Of a stretch of DNA of 64,000 nucleotides, positions 43,217 through 56,381 are shown in pieces. The position numbers and the translations under genes were made by a program. Below the pieces are notes generated by a model. That model did no database searches and had not been told where the DNA came from. It saw only the letters and a list, made by a program, of their open reading frames with translations. How positions within the stretch are numbered: position 1 is the stretch's first letter; each line of letters opens with the position of its first letter. Source of the DNA: Sympetrum striolatum (taxonomy: Eukaryota > Arthropoda > Insecta > Odonata > Libellulidae); assembly GCA_947579665.1 (NCBI GenBank), contig OX388344.1, positions 12,518,346 to 12,582,345 of the forward strand, written 5' to 3'.

Positions 43217-46200
43217 TACCAGCACCACCCTGCTCCTTATATCGCATCGTCATGGCTTCGGAAGTTCATCCAAATGCTGCCGTAAGATAATAATGAATGT
43301 TAATTATATTTACTTTTGATAACAATTACGAATCACAAAATAGGTACAGTAATAGCATTCTTATCCATTTGTACTTAGTTAATTTGAGTTCGCATCCCTC
43401 GACCAAGCACCATCTACCAGCACCACCCTGCTCCTTATATCGCATCGTCATGGCTTCGGAAGTTCATCCAAATGCTGCCGAAAGATAATAATGAAAGTTA
43501 ATTATATTTACTTTTGATAACAATTACGAATAACAAAATACGTACAGCAATAGCATTCTTATCCATTTGTACTTAGGTTATTTGAGTTCGCATCCCTCGA
43601 CCAAGCACCATCTACCAGCACCACCCTGCTCCTTATATCGCATCGTCATGGCTTCGGAAGTTCATCCAAATGCTGCCGAAAGATAATAATGAAAGTTAAA
43701 TATATTTACTTTTGATAACAATTACGAATCACAAAATAGGTACAGCAATAGCATTCTTATCCATTTGTACTTAGTTAATTTGAGTTCGCATCCCTCGACC
43801 AAGCACCATCTACCAGCACCACCCTGCTCCTTATATCGCATCGTCATGGCTTCGGAAGTTCATCCAAATGCTGCCGAAAGATAATAATGAAAGTTAATTA
43901 TATTTACTTTTGATAACAATTACGAATCACAAAATAGGTACAGTAATAGCATTCTTATCCATTTGTACTTAGTTAATTTGAGTTCGCATCCCTCGACCAA
44001 GCACCATCTACCAGCACCACCCTGCTCCTTATATCGCATCGTCATGGCTTCGGAAGTTCATCCAAATGCTGCCGAAAGATAATAATGAAAGTTAATTATA
44101 TTTACTTTTGATAACAATTACGAATCACAAAATAGGTACAGCAATAGCATTCTTATCCATTTGTACTTAGTTAATTTGAGTTCGCATCCCTCGACCAAGC
44201 ACCATCTTTCAGCACCACCCTGCTCCTTATATCGCATCGTCATGGCTTCGGAAGTTCAACCAAATGCTGCCGAAAGATAATAATGAAAGTTAATTATATT
44301 TACTTTTGATAACAATTACGAATCACAAAAAGGTACAGCAATAGCATTCTTATCCATTTGTACTTAGTTAATTTGAGTTCGCATCCCTCGACCAAGCACC
44401 ATCATTCAGCACCACCCTGCTCCTTATATCGCATCGTCATGGCTTCGGAAGTTCATCCAAATGCTGCCGAAAGATAATAATGAAAGTTAATTATATTTAC
44501 TTTTGATAACAATTACGAATCACAAAATAGGTACAGCAATAGCATTCTTATTCATTTGTACTTAGTTAATTTGAGTTCGCATCCCTCGACCAAGCACCAT
44601 CTTTCAGCACCACCCTGCTCCTTATATCGCATCGTCATGGCTTCGGAAGTTCATCCAAATGCTGCCGAAAGATAATAATGAAAGTTAATTATATTTACTT
44701 TTGATAACAATGACGAATCACAAAATAGGTACAGCAATAGCATTCTTATCCATTTGTACTTAGTTAATTTGAGTTCGCATCCCTCGACCAAGCACCATCT
44801 ACCAGCACCACCCTGCTCCTTATATCGCATCGTCATGGCTTCGGAAGTTCATCCAAATGCTGCCGAAAGATAATAATGAAAGTTAATTATATTTACTTTT
44901 GATAACAATGACGAATCACAAAATAGGTACAGCAATAGCATTCTTATCCATTTGTACTTAGTTAATTTGAGTTCGCATCCCTCGACCAAGCACCATCTTT
45001 CAGCACCACCCTACTCCTTATATCGCATCGTCATGGCTTCGGAAGTTCATCCAAATGCTGCCGAACGATAATAATGAAAGTTAATTATATTTACTTTTGA
45101 TAACAATTACGAATCACAAAATAGGTACAGTAATAGCATTCTTATCCATTTGTACTTAGTTAATTTGAGTTCGCATCCCTCGACCAAGCACCATCTACCA
45201 GCACCACCCTGCTCCTAATATCGCATCGTCATGGCTTCGGAAGTTCATCCAAATGCTGCCGAAAGATAATAATGAAAGTTAATTATATTTACTTTTGATA
45301 ACAATTACGAATCACAAAATAGGTACAGCAATAGCATTCTTATCCATTTGTACTTAGTTAATTTGAGTTCGCATCCCTCGACCAAGCACCATCTACCAGC
45401 ACCACCCTGCTCCTTATATCGCATCGTCATGGCTTCGGAAGTTCATCCAAATGCTGCCGAAAGATAATAATGAAAGTTAATTATATTTACTTTTGATAAC
45501 AATTACGAATCACAAAATAGGTACAGTAATAGCATTCTTATCCATTTGTACTTAGTTAATTTGAGTTCGCATCCCTCGACCAAGCACCATCTACCAGCAC
45601 CACCCTGCTCCTTATATCGCATCGTCATGGCTTCGGAAGTTCATCCAAATGCTGCCGAAAGATAATAATGAAAGTTAATTATATTTACTTTTGATAACAA
45701 TGACGAATCACAAAATAGGTACAGCAATAGCATTCTTATCCATTTGTACTTAGTTAATTTGAGTTCGCATCCCTCGACCAAGCACCATCTTTCAGCACCA
45801 CCCTGCTCCGTATATCGCATCGTCATGGCTTCGGAAGTTCATCCAAATGCTGCCGACAGATAATAATGAAAGTTAATTACATTTAGTTTTGATAACAATG
45901 ACGAATCACAAAATAGGTACAGCAATAGCATTCTTATCCATTTGTACTTAGTTAATTTGATTTCGCATCCCTCGACCAAGCACCATCTACCAGCACCACC
46001 CTGCTCCTTATATCGCATCGTCATGGCTTCGGAAGTTCATCCAAATGCTGCCGAAAGATAATAATGAAAGTTAATTATATTTACTTTTGATAACAATGAC
46101 GAATCACAAAATAGGTACAGCAATAGCATTCTTATCCATTTGTACTTAGTTAATTTGAGTTCGCATCCCTCGACCAAGCACCATCTACCAGCACCACCCT

Positions 46201-49200
46201 GCTCCTTATATCGCATCGTCATGGCTTCGGAAGTTCATCCAAATACTGCCGAAAGATAATAATGAAAGTTAATTATATTTACTTTTGATAACAATTACGA
46301 ATCACAAAATAGGTACAGCAATAGCATTCTTATCCATTTGTACTTAGTTAATTTGAGTTCGCATCCCTCGACCAAGCACCATCTTTCAGCACCACCCTGC
46401 TCCTTATATCGCATCGTCATGGCTTCGGAAGTTCATCCAAATGCTGCCGAAAGATAATAATGAAAGTTAATTATATTTACTTTTGATAACAATTACGAAT
46501 CACAAAATAGGTACAGCAATAGCATTCTTATCCATTTGTACTTAGTTAATTTGAGTTCGCATCCCTCGACCAAGCACCATCTTTCAGCACCACCCTGCTC
46601 CTTATATCGCATCGTCATGGCTTCGGAAGTTCATCCAAATGCTGCCGAAAGATAATAATGAAAGTTAATTATATTTACTTTTGATAACAATTACGAATCA
46701 CAAAATAGGTACAGCAATAGCATTCTTATCCATTTGTACTTAGTTAATTTGAGTTCGCATCCCTCGACCAAGCACCATCTTTCAGCACCACCCTGCTCCT
46801 TATATCGCATCGTCATGGCTTCGGAAGTTCATCCAAATGCTGCCGAAAGATAATAATGAAAGTTAATTATATTTACTTTTGATAACAATGACGAATCACA
46901 AAATAGGTACAGCAATATTATTCTTATCCATTTGTACTTAGTTAATTTGAGTTCGCATCCCTCGACCAAGCACCATCTACCAGCACCACCCTGCTCCTTA
47001 TATCGCATCGTCATGGCTTCGGAAGTTCATCCAAATGCTGCCGAAAGATAATAATGAAAGTTATTATATTTACTTTTGATAACAATGACGAATCACAAAA
47101 TAGGTACAGCAATAGCATTCTTATCCATTTGTACTTAGTTAATTTGAGTTCGCATCCCTCGACCAAGCACCATCTACCAGCACCACCCTGCTCCTTATAT
47201 CGCATCGTCATGGCTTCGGAAGTTCATCCAAATACTGCCGAAAGATAATAATGAAAGTTAATTATATTTACTTTTGATAACAATTACGAATCACAAAATA
47301 GGTACAGTAATAGCATTCTTATCCATTTGTACTTAGTTAATTTGAGTTCGCATCCCTCGACCAAGCACCATCTACCAGCACCACCCTGCTCCTTATATCG
47401 CATCGTCATGGCTTCGGAAGTTCATCCAAATGCTGCCGAAAGATAATAATGAAAGTTAATTATATTTACTTTTGATAACAATTACGAATCACAAAATAGG
47501 TACAGCAATAGCATTCTTATCCATTTGTACTTAGTTAATTTGAGTTCGCATCCCTCGACCATGCACCATCTACCAGCACCACCCTGCTCCTTATATCGCA
47601 TCGTCATGGCTTCGGAAGTTCATCCAAATGCTGCCGAAAGATAATAATGAAAGTTAATTATATTTACTTTTGATAACAATGACGAATCACAAAATAGGTA
47701 CAGCAATAGCATTCTTATCCATTTGTACTTAGTTAATTTGAGTTCGCATCCCTCGACCAAGCACCATCTTTCAGCACCACCCTGCTCCTTATATAGCATC
47801 GTCATGGCTTCGGAAGTTCATCCAAATGCTGCCGAAAGATAATAATGAAAGTTAATTATATTTACTTTTGATAACAATTACGAATCACAAAATAGGTACA
47901 GCAATAGCATTCTTATCCATTTGTACTTAGTTAATTTGAGTTCGCATCCCTCGACCAAGCACCATCTACCAGCACCATCCTGCTCCTTATATCGCATCGT
48001 CATGGCTTCGGAAGTTCATCCAAATGCTGCCGAAAGATAATAATGAAAGTTAATTATATTTACTTTTGATAACAATTACGAATCACAAAATAGGTACAGC
48101 AATAGCATTCTTATCCATTTGTACTTAGTTAATTTGAGTTCGCATCCCTCGACCAAGCACCATCTACCAGCACCACCCTGCTCCTTATATCGCATCGTCA
48201 TGGCTTCGGAAGTTCATCCAAATGCTGCCGAAAGATAATAATGAAAGTTAATTATATTTACTTTTGATAACAATTACGAATCACAAAATAGGTACAGTAA
48301 AAGCATTCTTATCCATTTGTACTTAGTTAATTTGAGTTCGCATCCCTCGACCAAGCACCATCTTTATGCACCACCCTGCTTCTTATATCGCATCGTCATG
48401 GCTTCGGAAGTTCATCCAAATGCTGCCGTAAGATAATAATGAATGTTAATTATATTTACTTTTGATAACAATTACGAATCACAAAATAGGTACAGTAATA
48501 GCATTCTTATCCATTTGTACTTAGTTAATTTGAGTTCGCATCCCTCGACCAAGCACCATCTACCAGCACCACCCTGCTCCTTATATCGCATCGTCATGGC
48601 TTCGGAAGTTCATCCAAATGCTGCCGAAAGATAATAATGAAAGTTAATTATATTTACTTTTGATAACAATTACGAATCACAAAATAGGTACAGTAAAAGC
48701 ATTCTTATCCATTTGTACTTAGTTAATTTGAGTTCGCATCCCTCGACCAAGCACCATCTACCAGCACCACCCTGCTCCTTATATCGCATCGTCATGGCTT
48801 CGGAAGTTCATCCAAATGCTGCCGTAAGATAATAATGAATGTTAATTATATTTACTTTTGATAACAATTACGAATCACAAAATAGGTACAGTAATAGCAT
48901 TCTTATCCATTTGTACTTAGTTAATTTGAGTTCGCATCCCTCGACCAAGCACCATCTACCAGCACCACCCTGCTCCTTATATCGCATCGTCATGGCTTCG
49001 GAAGTTCATCCAAATGCTGCCGAAAGATAATAATGAAAGTTAATTATATTTACTTTTGATAACAATTACGAATAACAAAATACGTACAGCAATAGCATTC
49101 TTATCCATTTGTACTTAGGTTATTTGAGTTCGCATCCCTCGACCAAGCACCATCTACCAGCACCACCCTGCTCCTTATATCGCATCGTCATGGCTTCGGA

Positions 49201-52200
49201 AGTTCATCCAAATGCTGCCGAAAGATAATAATGAAAGTTAAATATATTTACTTTTGATAACAATTACGAATCACAAAATAGGTACAGCAATAGCATTCTT
49301 ATCCATTTGTACTTAGTTAATTTGAGTTCGCATCCCTCGACCAAGCACCATCTACCAGCACCACCCTGCTCCTTATATCGCATCGTCATGGCTTCGGAAG
49401 TTCATCCAAATGCTGCCGAAAGATAATAATGAAAGTTAATTATATTTACTTTTGATAACAATTACGAATCACAAAATAGGTACAGTAATAGCATTCTTAT
49501 CCATTTGTACTTAGTTAATTTGAGTTCGCATCCCTCGACCAAGCACCATCTACCAGCACCACCCTGCTCCTTATATCGCATCGTCATGGCTTCGGAAGTT
49601 CATCCAAATGCTGCCGAAAGATAATAATGAAAGTTAATTATATTTACTTTTGATAACAATTACGAATCACAAAATAGGTACAGCAATAGCATTCTTATCC
49701 ATTTGTACTTAGTTAATTTGAGTTCGCATCCCTCGACCAAGCACCATCTTTCAGCACCACCCTGCTCCTTATATCGCATCGTCATGGCTTCGGAAGTTCA
49801 ACCAAATGCTGCCGAAAGATAATAATGAAAGTTAATTATATTTACTTTTGATAACAATTACGAATCACAAAAAGGTACAGCAATAGCATTCTTATCCATT
49901 TGTACTTAGTTAATTTGAGTTCGCATCCCTCGACCAAGCACCATCATTCAGCACCACCCTGCTCCTTATATCGCATCGTCATGGCTTCGGAAGTTCATCC
50001 AAATGCTGCCGAAAGATAATAATGAAAGTTAATTATATTTACTTTTGATAACAATTACGAATCACAAAATAGGTACAGCAATAGCATTCTTATTCATTTG
50101 TACTTAGTTAATTTGAGTTCGCATCCCTCGACCAAGCACCATCTTTCAGCACCACCCTGCTCCTTATATCGCATCGTCATGGCTTCGGAAGTTCATCCAA
50201 ATGCTGCCGAAAGATAATAATGAAAGTTAATTATATTTACTTTTGATAACAATGACGAATCACAAAATAGGTACAGCAATAGCATTCTTATCCATTTGTA
50301 CTTAGTTAATTTGAGTTCGCATCCCTCGACCAAGCACCATCTACCAGCACCACCCTGCTCCTTATATCGCATCGTCATGGCTTCGGAAGTTCATCCAAAT
50401 GCTGCCGAAAGATAATAATGAAAGTTAATTATATTTACTTTTGATAACAATGACGAATCACAAAATAGGTACAGCAATAGCATTCTTATCCATTTGTACT
50501 TAGTTAATTTGAGTTCGCATCCCTCGACCAAGCACCATCTTTCAGCACCACCCTACTCCTTATATCGCATCGTCATGGCTTCGGAAGTTCATCCAAATGC
50601 TGCCGAACGATAATAATGAAAGTTAATTATATTTACTTTTGATAACAATTACGAATCACAAAATAGGTACAGTAATAGCATTCTTATCCATTTGTACTTA
50701 GTTAATTTGAGTTCGCATCCCTCGACCAAGCACCATCTACCAGCACCACCCTGCTCCTAATATCGCATCGTCATGGCTTCGGAAGTTCATCCAAATGCTG
50801 CCGAAAGATAATAATGAAAGTTAATTATATTTACTTTTGATAACAATTACGAATCACAAAATAGGTACAGCAATAGCATTCTTATCCATTTGTACTTAGT
50901 TAATTTGAGTTCGCATCCCTCGACCAAGCACCATCTACCAGCACCACCCTGCTCCTTATATCGCATCGTCATGGCTTCGGAAGTTCATCCAAATGCTGCC
51001 GAAAGATAATAATGAAAGTTAATTATATTTACTTTTGATAACAATTACGAATCACAAAATAGGTACAGTAATAGCATTCTTATCCATTTGTACTTAGTTA
51101 ATTTGAGTTCGCATCCCTCGACCAAGCACCATCTACCAGCACCACCCTGCTCCTTATATCGCATCGTCATGGCTTCGGAAGTTCATCCAAATGCTGCCGA
51201 AAGATAATAATGAAAGTTAATTATATTTACTTTTGATAACAATGACGAATCACAAAATAGGTACAGCAATAGCATTCTTATCCATTTGTACTTAGTTAAT
51301 TTGAGTTCGCATCCCTCGACCAAGCACCATCTTTCAGCACCACCCTGCTCCGTATATCGCATCGTCATGGCTTCGGAAGTTCATCCAAATGCTGCCGACA
51401 GATAATAATGAAAGTTAATTACATTTAGTTTTGATAACAATGACGAATCACAAAATAGGTACAGCAATAGCATTCTTATCCATTTGTACTTAGTTAATTT
51501 GATTTCGCATCCCTCGACCAAGCACCATCTACCAGCACCACCCTGCTCCTTATATCGCATCGTCATGGCTTCGGAAGTTCATCCAAATGCTGCCGAAAGA
51601 TAATAATGAAAGTTAATTATATTTACTTTTGATAACAATGACGAATCACAAAATAGGTACAGCAATAGCATTCTTATCCATTTGTACTTAGTTAATTTGA
51701 GTTCGCATCCCTCGACCAAGCACCATCTACCAGCACCACCCTGCTCCTTATATCGCATCGTCATGGCTTCGGAAGTTCATCCAAATACTGCCGAAAGATA
51801 ATAATGAAAGTTAATTATATTTACTTTTGATAACAATTACGAATCACAAAATAGGTACAGCAATAGCATTCTTATCCATTTGTACTTAGTTAATTTGAGT
51901 TCGCATCCCTCGACCAAGCACCATCTTTCAGCACCACCCTGCTCCTTATATCGCATCGTCATGGCTTCGGAAGTTCATCCAAATGCTGCCGAAAGATAAT
52001 AATGAAAGTTAATTATATTTACTTTTGATAACAATTACGAATCACAAAATAGGTACAGCAATAGCATTCTTATCCATTTGTACTTAGTTAATTTGAGTTC
52101 GCATCCCTCGACCAAGCACCATCTTTCAGCACCACCCTGCTCCTTATATCGCATCGTCATGGCTTCGGAAGTTCATCCAAATGCTGCCGAAAGATAATAA

Positions 52201-52430
52201 TGAAAGTTAATTATATTTACTTTTGATAACAATTACGAATCACAAAATAGGTACAGCAATAGCATTCTTATCCATTTGTACTTAGTTAATTTGAGTTCGC
52301 ATCCCTCGACCAAGCACCATCTTTCAGCACCACCCTGCTCCTTATATCGCATCGTCATGGCTTCGGAAGTTCATCCAAATGCTGCCGAAAGATAATAATG
52401 AAAGTTAATTATATTTACTTTTGATAACAA
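41151..52430. repeat. 28-monomer tandem duplication (5542 bp), copies agreeing at all landmarks
   Basis: 41151-46888 and 46693-52430 match at offset 5542 (28 x 198 minus 2). More than ten rare variants agree, including CAATATTATTC, GTTATTATATTT, TACGTACAGC with ACTTAGGTTATTTG (43540, 49082), GTTCAACCAAATG (44255, 49797), CTCCTAATATCG, CTCCGTATATCG, CCGACAGATAA with TACATTTAGTTTTG, and AAATACTGCC. I found no difference between the copies, unlike all other pairs in the window. The edges are set by the T/G site differing at about 41150/46692 and 46889/52431. It is either a very recent amplification or an assembly duplication. Confidence 0.85.
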
Positions 52431-55388
52431 TTACGAATCACAAAATAGGTACAGTAATAGCATTCTTATCCATTTGTACTTAGTTAATTTGAGTTCGCAT
52501 CCCTCGACCAAGCACCATCTTTCAGCACCACCCTGCTCCTTATATCGCATCGTCATGGCTTCGGAAAATCATCCAAATGCTGCCGAAAGATAATAATGAA
52601 AGTTAATTATATTTACTTTTGATTACAATTACGAATCAAAAATAGGTACAGCAATAGCATTCTTATCCATTTGTACTTAGTTAATTTGAGTTCGCATCCC
52701 TCGAACAAGCACCATCTTTCAGCACCACCCTGCTCCTTATATCGCATCGTCATGGCTTCGGAAGTTCATCCAAATGCTGCCGAAGGATAATAATGAAAGT
52801 TAATTATATTTACTTTTGATAACAATTACGAATCACAAAATAGGTACAGTAATAGCATTCTTATCCATTTGTACTTAGTTAATTTGAGTTCGCATCCCTC
52901 GACCAAGCACCATCTACCAGCACCACCCTGCTCCTTATATCGCATCGTCATGGCTTCGGAAGTTCATCCAAATGCTGCCGAAAGATAATAATGAAAGTTA
53001 ATTATATTTACTTTTGATAACAATGACGAATCACAAAATAGGTACAGCAATAGCATTCTTATCCATTTGTACTTAGTTAATTTGAGTTCGCATCCCTCGA
53101 CCAAGCACCATCTTTCAGCACCACCCTGCTCCTTATATAGCATCGTCATGGCTTCGGAAGTTCATCCAAATGCTGCCGAAAGATAATAATGAAAGTTAAT
53201 TACATTTACTTTTGATAACAATTACGAATCACAAAATAGGTACAGTAAAAGCATTCTTATCCATTTGTACTTAGTTAATTTGAGTTCGCATCCCTCGACC
53301 AAGCACCATCTCTCAGCACCACCCTGCTCCTTATATCGCATCGTCATGGCTTCGGAATTTCATCCAAATGCTGCCGAAAGATAATAATGAAAGTTAATTA
53401 TATTTACTTTTGATAACAATGACGAATCACAAAATAGGTACAGTAAAAGCATTCTTATCCATTTGTACTTAGTTAATTTGAGTTCGCATCCCTCGACCAA
53501 GCACCATCTTTCAGCACCACCCTGCTCCTTATATCGCATCGTCATGGCTTCGGAAGTTCATCCAAATGCTGCCGAAAGATAATAATGAAAGTTAATTATA
53601 TTTACTTTTTGTAACAATGACGAATCACAAAATAGGTACAGCAATAGCATTCTTATCCATTTGTACTTAGTTAATTTGAGTTCGCATCCCTCGACCAAGC
53701 ACCATCTTTCAGCACCACCCTGCTCCTTATATCGCATCGTCATGGCTTCGGAAGTTCATCCAAATGCTGCCGAAAGATAATAATGAAAGTTAATTATATT
53801 TACTTTTGATAACAATTACGAATCACAAAATAGGTACAGCAATAGCATTCTTATCCATTTGTACTTAGTTAATTTGAGTTCGCATCCCTCGACCAAGCAC
53901 CATCTTTCAGCACCACCCTGCTCCTTATATCGCATTGTCATGGCTTCGGAAGTTCATCCAAATGCTGCCGAAAGATAATAATGAAAGTTAATTATATTTA
54001 CTTTTGATAACAATGACGAATCACAAAATAGGTACAGCAATAGCATTCTTATCCATTTGTACTTAGTTAATTTGAGTTCGCATCCCTCGAACAAGCTCCA
54101 TCTTTCAGCACCACCCTGCTCCTTATATCGCATCGTCATGGCTTCGGAAGTTCATCCAAATGCTGCCGAAAGATAATAATGAAAGTTAATTATATTTACT
54201 TTTGATAACAATTACGTATCACAAAATAGGTACAGTAATAGCATTCTTATCCATTTGTACTTAGTTAATTTGAGTTCGCATCCCTCGACCAAGCACCATC
54301 TTTCAGCACCACCCTGCTCCTTATATCGCATCGTCATGGCTTCGGAAGTTCATCCAAATGCTGCCGAAAGATAATAATGAAAGTTAATTATATTTACTTT
54401 TGATAACAATTACGAATCACAAAATAGGTACAGCAATAGCATTCTTATCCATTTGTACTTAGTTAATTTGAGTTTGCATCCCTCGACCAAGCACCATCTT
54501 TCAGCACCACCCTGCTCCTTATATCGCATCGTCATGGCTTCGGAAGTTCATCCAAATGCTGCCGAAAGATAATAATGAAAGTTAATTATATTTACTTTTG
54601 ATAACAATTACGAATCACAAAATAGGTACAGCAATAGCATTCTTATCCATTTGTATTTAGTTAATTTGAGTTCGCATCCCTCGACCAAGCACCATCTTTC
54701 AGCACCACCCTGCTCCTTATATCGCATCGTCATGGCTTCGGAAGTTCATCCAAATGCTGCCGAAAGATAATAATGAAAGTTAATTATATTTACTTTTGAT
54801 AACAATTACGAATCACAAAATAGGTACAGCAATAGCATTCTTATCCATTTGTACTTAGTTAATTTGAGTTCGCATCCCTCGAACAAGCACCATCTTTCAG
54901 CACCACCGTGCTCCTTATATCGCATCGTCATGGCTTCGGAAGTTCATCCAAATGCTGCCGAAAGATAATAATGAAAGTTAATTATATTTACTTTTGATAA
55001 CAATTATGAATCACAAAATAGGTACAGTAATAGCATTCTTATCCATTTGTACTTAGTTAATTTGAGTTCGCATCCCTCGAACAAGCACCATCTTTCAACA
55101 CCACCCTGCTCCTTATATCGCATCGTCATGGCTTCGGAAGTTCATCCAAATGCTGCCGAAAGATAATAATGAAAGTTAATTATATTTACTTTTGATAACA
55201 ATTACGAATCACAAAATAGGTATAGTAATAGCATTCTTATCCATTTGTACTTAGTTAATTTGAGTTCGCATCCCTCGAACAAGCACCATCTTTCAGCACC
55301 ACCCTGCTCCTTATATCGCATCGTCATGGCTTCGGAAGTTCATCCAAATGCTGCCGAAAGATAAAAATCTGATGTGGCCAGCACATAA

Positions 55389-55401
55389 CTTTCTCCATAT
55401 A
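55389..55401 (+). repeat. Left inverted repeat of the insertion (13 bp)
   Basis: CTTTCTCCATATA here is the exact reverse complement of 56367-56379. It is preceded directly by TAA (55386-55388), just as the right copy is followed directly by TAA. It lies 24 bp inside the left edge of the non-satellite DNA, so it is subterminal unless those 24 bp have a separate origin. Confidence 0.85.
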
Positions 55402-55579
55402 TAATATGTAAATATTTATCTACGACAGTAATTTCGAACTCTATATTCTATCTAAACTTGGAAGATGAGTGATTAATTTATATATTATTATATTTTACGT
55501 CACAAACATTATAAATAATGTTTTTCGGGACATGCCCGATAAAAAAAATATGAATTTGGCCTTTCGCCCATAGAGCCAA

Positions 55580-55896
55580 GAGCGCCCACAATGTACATAA
55601 TCAGCAACTTCCGGTTTATCAGTATTTCATGAATAACTCCTAAACCATCAGTGATACTAAAATATGTTTCAAACAAAAGTTATAGTAAATTATATTTTCT
55701 AAAACATTTATAAATAACAGTATATACCTTAATATCATATTTATGGAGATATTTTAAAAACCGGAAATGAGCTTTGAAGAATAAAGCTCTACTTCCGGCT
55801 GACCGATTTACTCTAAAAATTAATCAACTCTAACGACTGCAATAAAACTACAATATATGAAATTTGGTGTTTATCCGACAATTAGTTTTCATGTTA
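55580..55896 (+). repeat. Insertion core tandem unit 1 (317 bp)
   Basis: The unit begins with GAGCGCCCAC and recurs at an offset of exactly 317 bp. It holds TTCCGG near 55609, then CCGGAAATGAGCTTT (55761) facing AAAGCTCTACTTCCGG (ending 55798), which can fold as a hairpin, then a block ending in AGTTTTCATGTTA. It is noncoding and AT-rich. The resemblance to unit 2 is strong but imperfect, so the duplication is older than the insertion or has drifted since. Confidence 0.85.
55761..55798 (+). other. Hairpin in core unit 1
   Basis: CCGGAAATGAGCTTT and AAAGCTCTACTTCCGG are near-perfect reverse complements separated by a short AT-rich loop. The same structure is conserved in unit 2, so pairing has survived drift in the loop. 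The function is unknown. Confidence 0.65.
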
Positions 55897-56213
55897 GAGC
55901 GCCCACAAAGTACATAATCATCTTCTTCCGGTTTATCAGTATTTCACGAATAACTCCTAATCAACCGGTGATACAAAAATATATTAAATACTAAAGTTAT
56001 AGTAAATTACATTATCTAAAACTTTTATAAGTAATACAATATACGTATATATCATATTTATGGAGATATTTTGAAAACCGGAAATGAGCTTTAATGAATA
56101 AAGCTCGACTTCCGGTTGACCGATTTACTCCAAAAACTAATCAACTCTGACAGCACACATACCACTACTATATATGAAGTTTGGTATTGATACGACTAAT
56201 AGTTTTCACGTTA
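55897..56213 (+). repeat. Insertion core tandem unit 2 (317 bp)
   Basis: This is the second copy of the 317-bp unit, with the same order of parts: GAGCGCCCAC start, TTCCGG at 55926, the CCGGAAATGAGCTTT hairpin (56078-56115) and a tail ending in AGTTTTCACGTTA. A third GAGCGCCCAC starts at 56214 and runs straight into the CA microsatellite, so a third unit is only begun. Scattered substitutions and balanced small indels separate it from unit 1. Confidence 0.85.
56078..56115 (+). other. Hairpin in core unit 2
   Basis: CCGGAAATGAGCTTT pairs with AAAGCTCGACTTCCGG. The loop and one stem position differ from the unit 1 hairpin (CTA versus CGA), while the outer CCGGAA/TTCCGG stem is intact. Confidence 0.65.
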
Positions 56214-56226
56214 GAGCGCCCACTAT

Positions 56227-56254
56227 CACACACACACACACACACATACACACA
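56227..56254 (+). repeat. CA microsatellite in the insertion
   Basis: Ten CA units (56227-56246) are followed by a TA interruption and a further short CACA run. It lies between the start of the third 317-bp unit and the right-end block. Such simple repeats are common inside HINE/DINE-1-like elements and other insect miniature elements. Confidence 0.9.
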
Positions 56255-56348
56255 GACATCATTCCGAAAATGGTCAAAACGTGTTCTAGGGACCCCAAAA
56301 CATGTATTTCCGTTGAAATCTCGAAGTCGAATTTTTTCATGAAAACAA

Positions 56349-56381
56349 TACTTTCTCTATACTTCGTATATGGAGAAAGTA
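56349..56381 (+). other. Right-end hairpin of the insertion
   Basis: TACTTTCTC (56349-56357) pairs with GAGAAAGTA (56373-56381), and inside it TATAC pairs with GTATA around a TTC loop, leaving a two-base bulge on the right side. The right arm contains the 13-bp inverted repeat. A stem-loop at the 3' end is a known trait of Helitron and Helentron ends, but no CTRR tetranucleotide follows it here. Confidence 0.7.
56367..56379 (-). repeat. Right inverted repeat of the insertion (13 bp)
   Basis: TATATGGAGAAAG is the exact reverse complement of the left copy at 55389-55401. It ends precisely where the satellite resumes with TAATAATG, so on this side the repeat is truly terminal. It also forms the right half of the terminal hairpin. 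Confidence 0.85.

Larger units (their letters stand above)
1..55364. repeat. 198-bp satellite array, left arm (279 full monomers plus a partial one)
   Basis: Direct head-to-tail copies of one 198-bp unit fill this whole interval. The motif TAATAATGAAAG recurs at 140, 338 and so on to 55164, and its first bases recur at 55362. The distance 140 to 55362 is 55222 bp, which is 279 x 198 minus 20, and 20 single-base deletions were located (near 3117, 5688, 6615, 7860, 8794, 10179, 12156, 19562, 21063, 22528, 23545, 28260, 33407, 36215, 38750, 41520, 44328, 47063, 49870, 52638). The first 139 bp are the tail of a monomer cut by the window edge. No copy is inverted and no other sequence interrupts the arm. 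Copies differ mostly by a few substitutions. No gene is supported: the short open frames repeat with the monomer and are shadows of it. Satellites of this sort are typical of constitutive heterochromatin; a centromeric role is possible but not shown by sequence. Confidence 0.98.
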
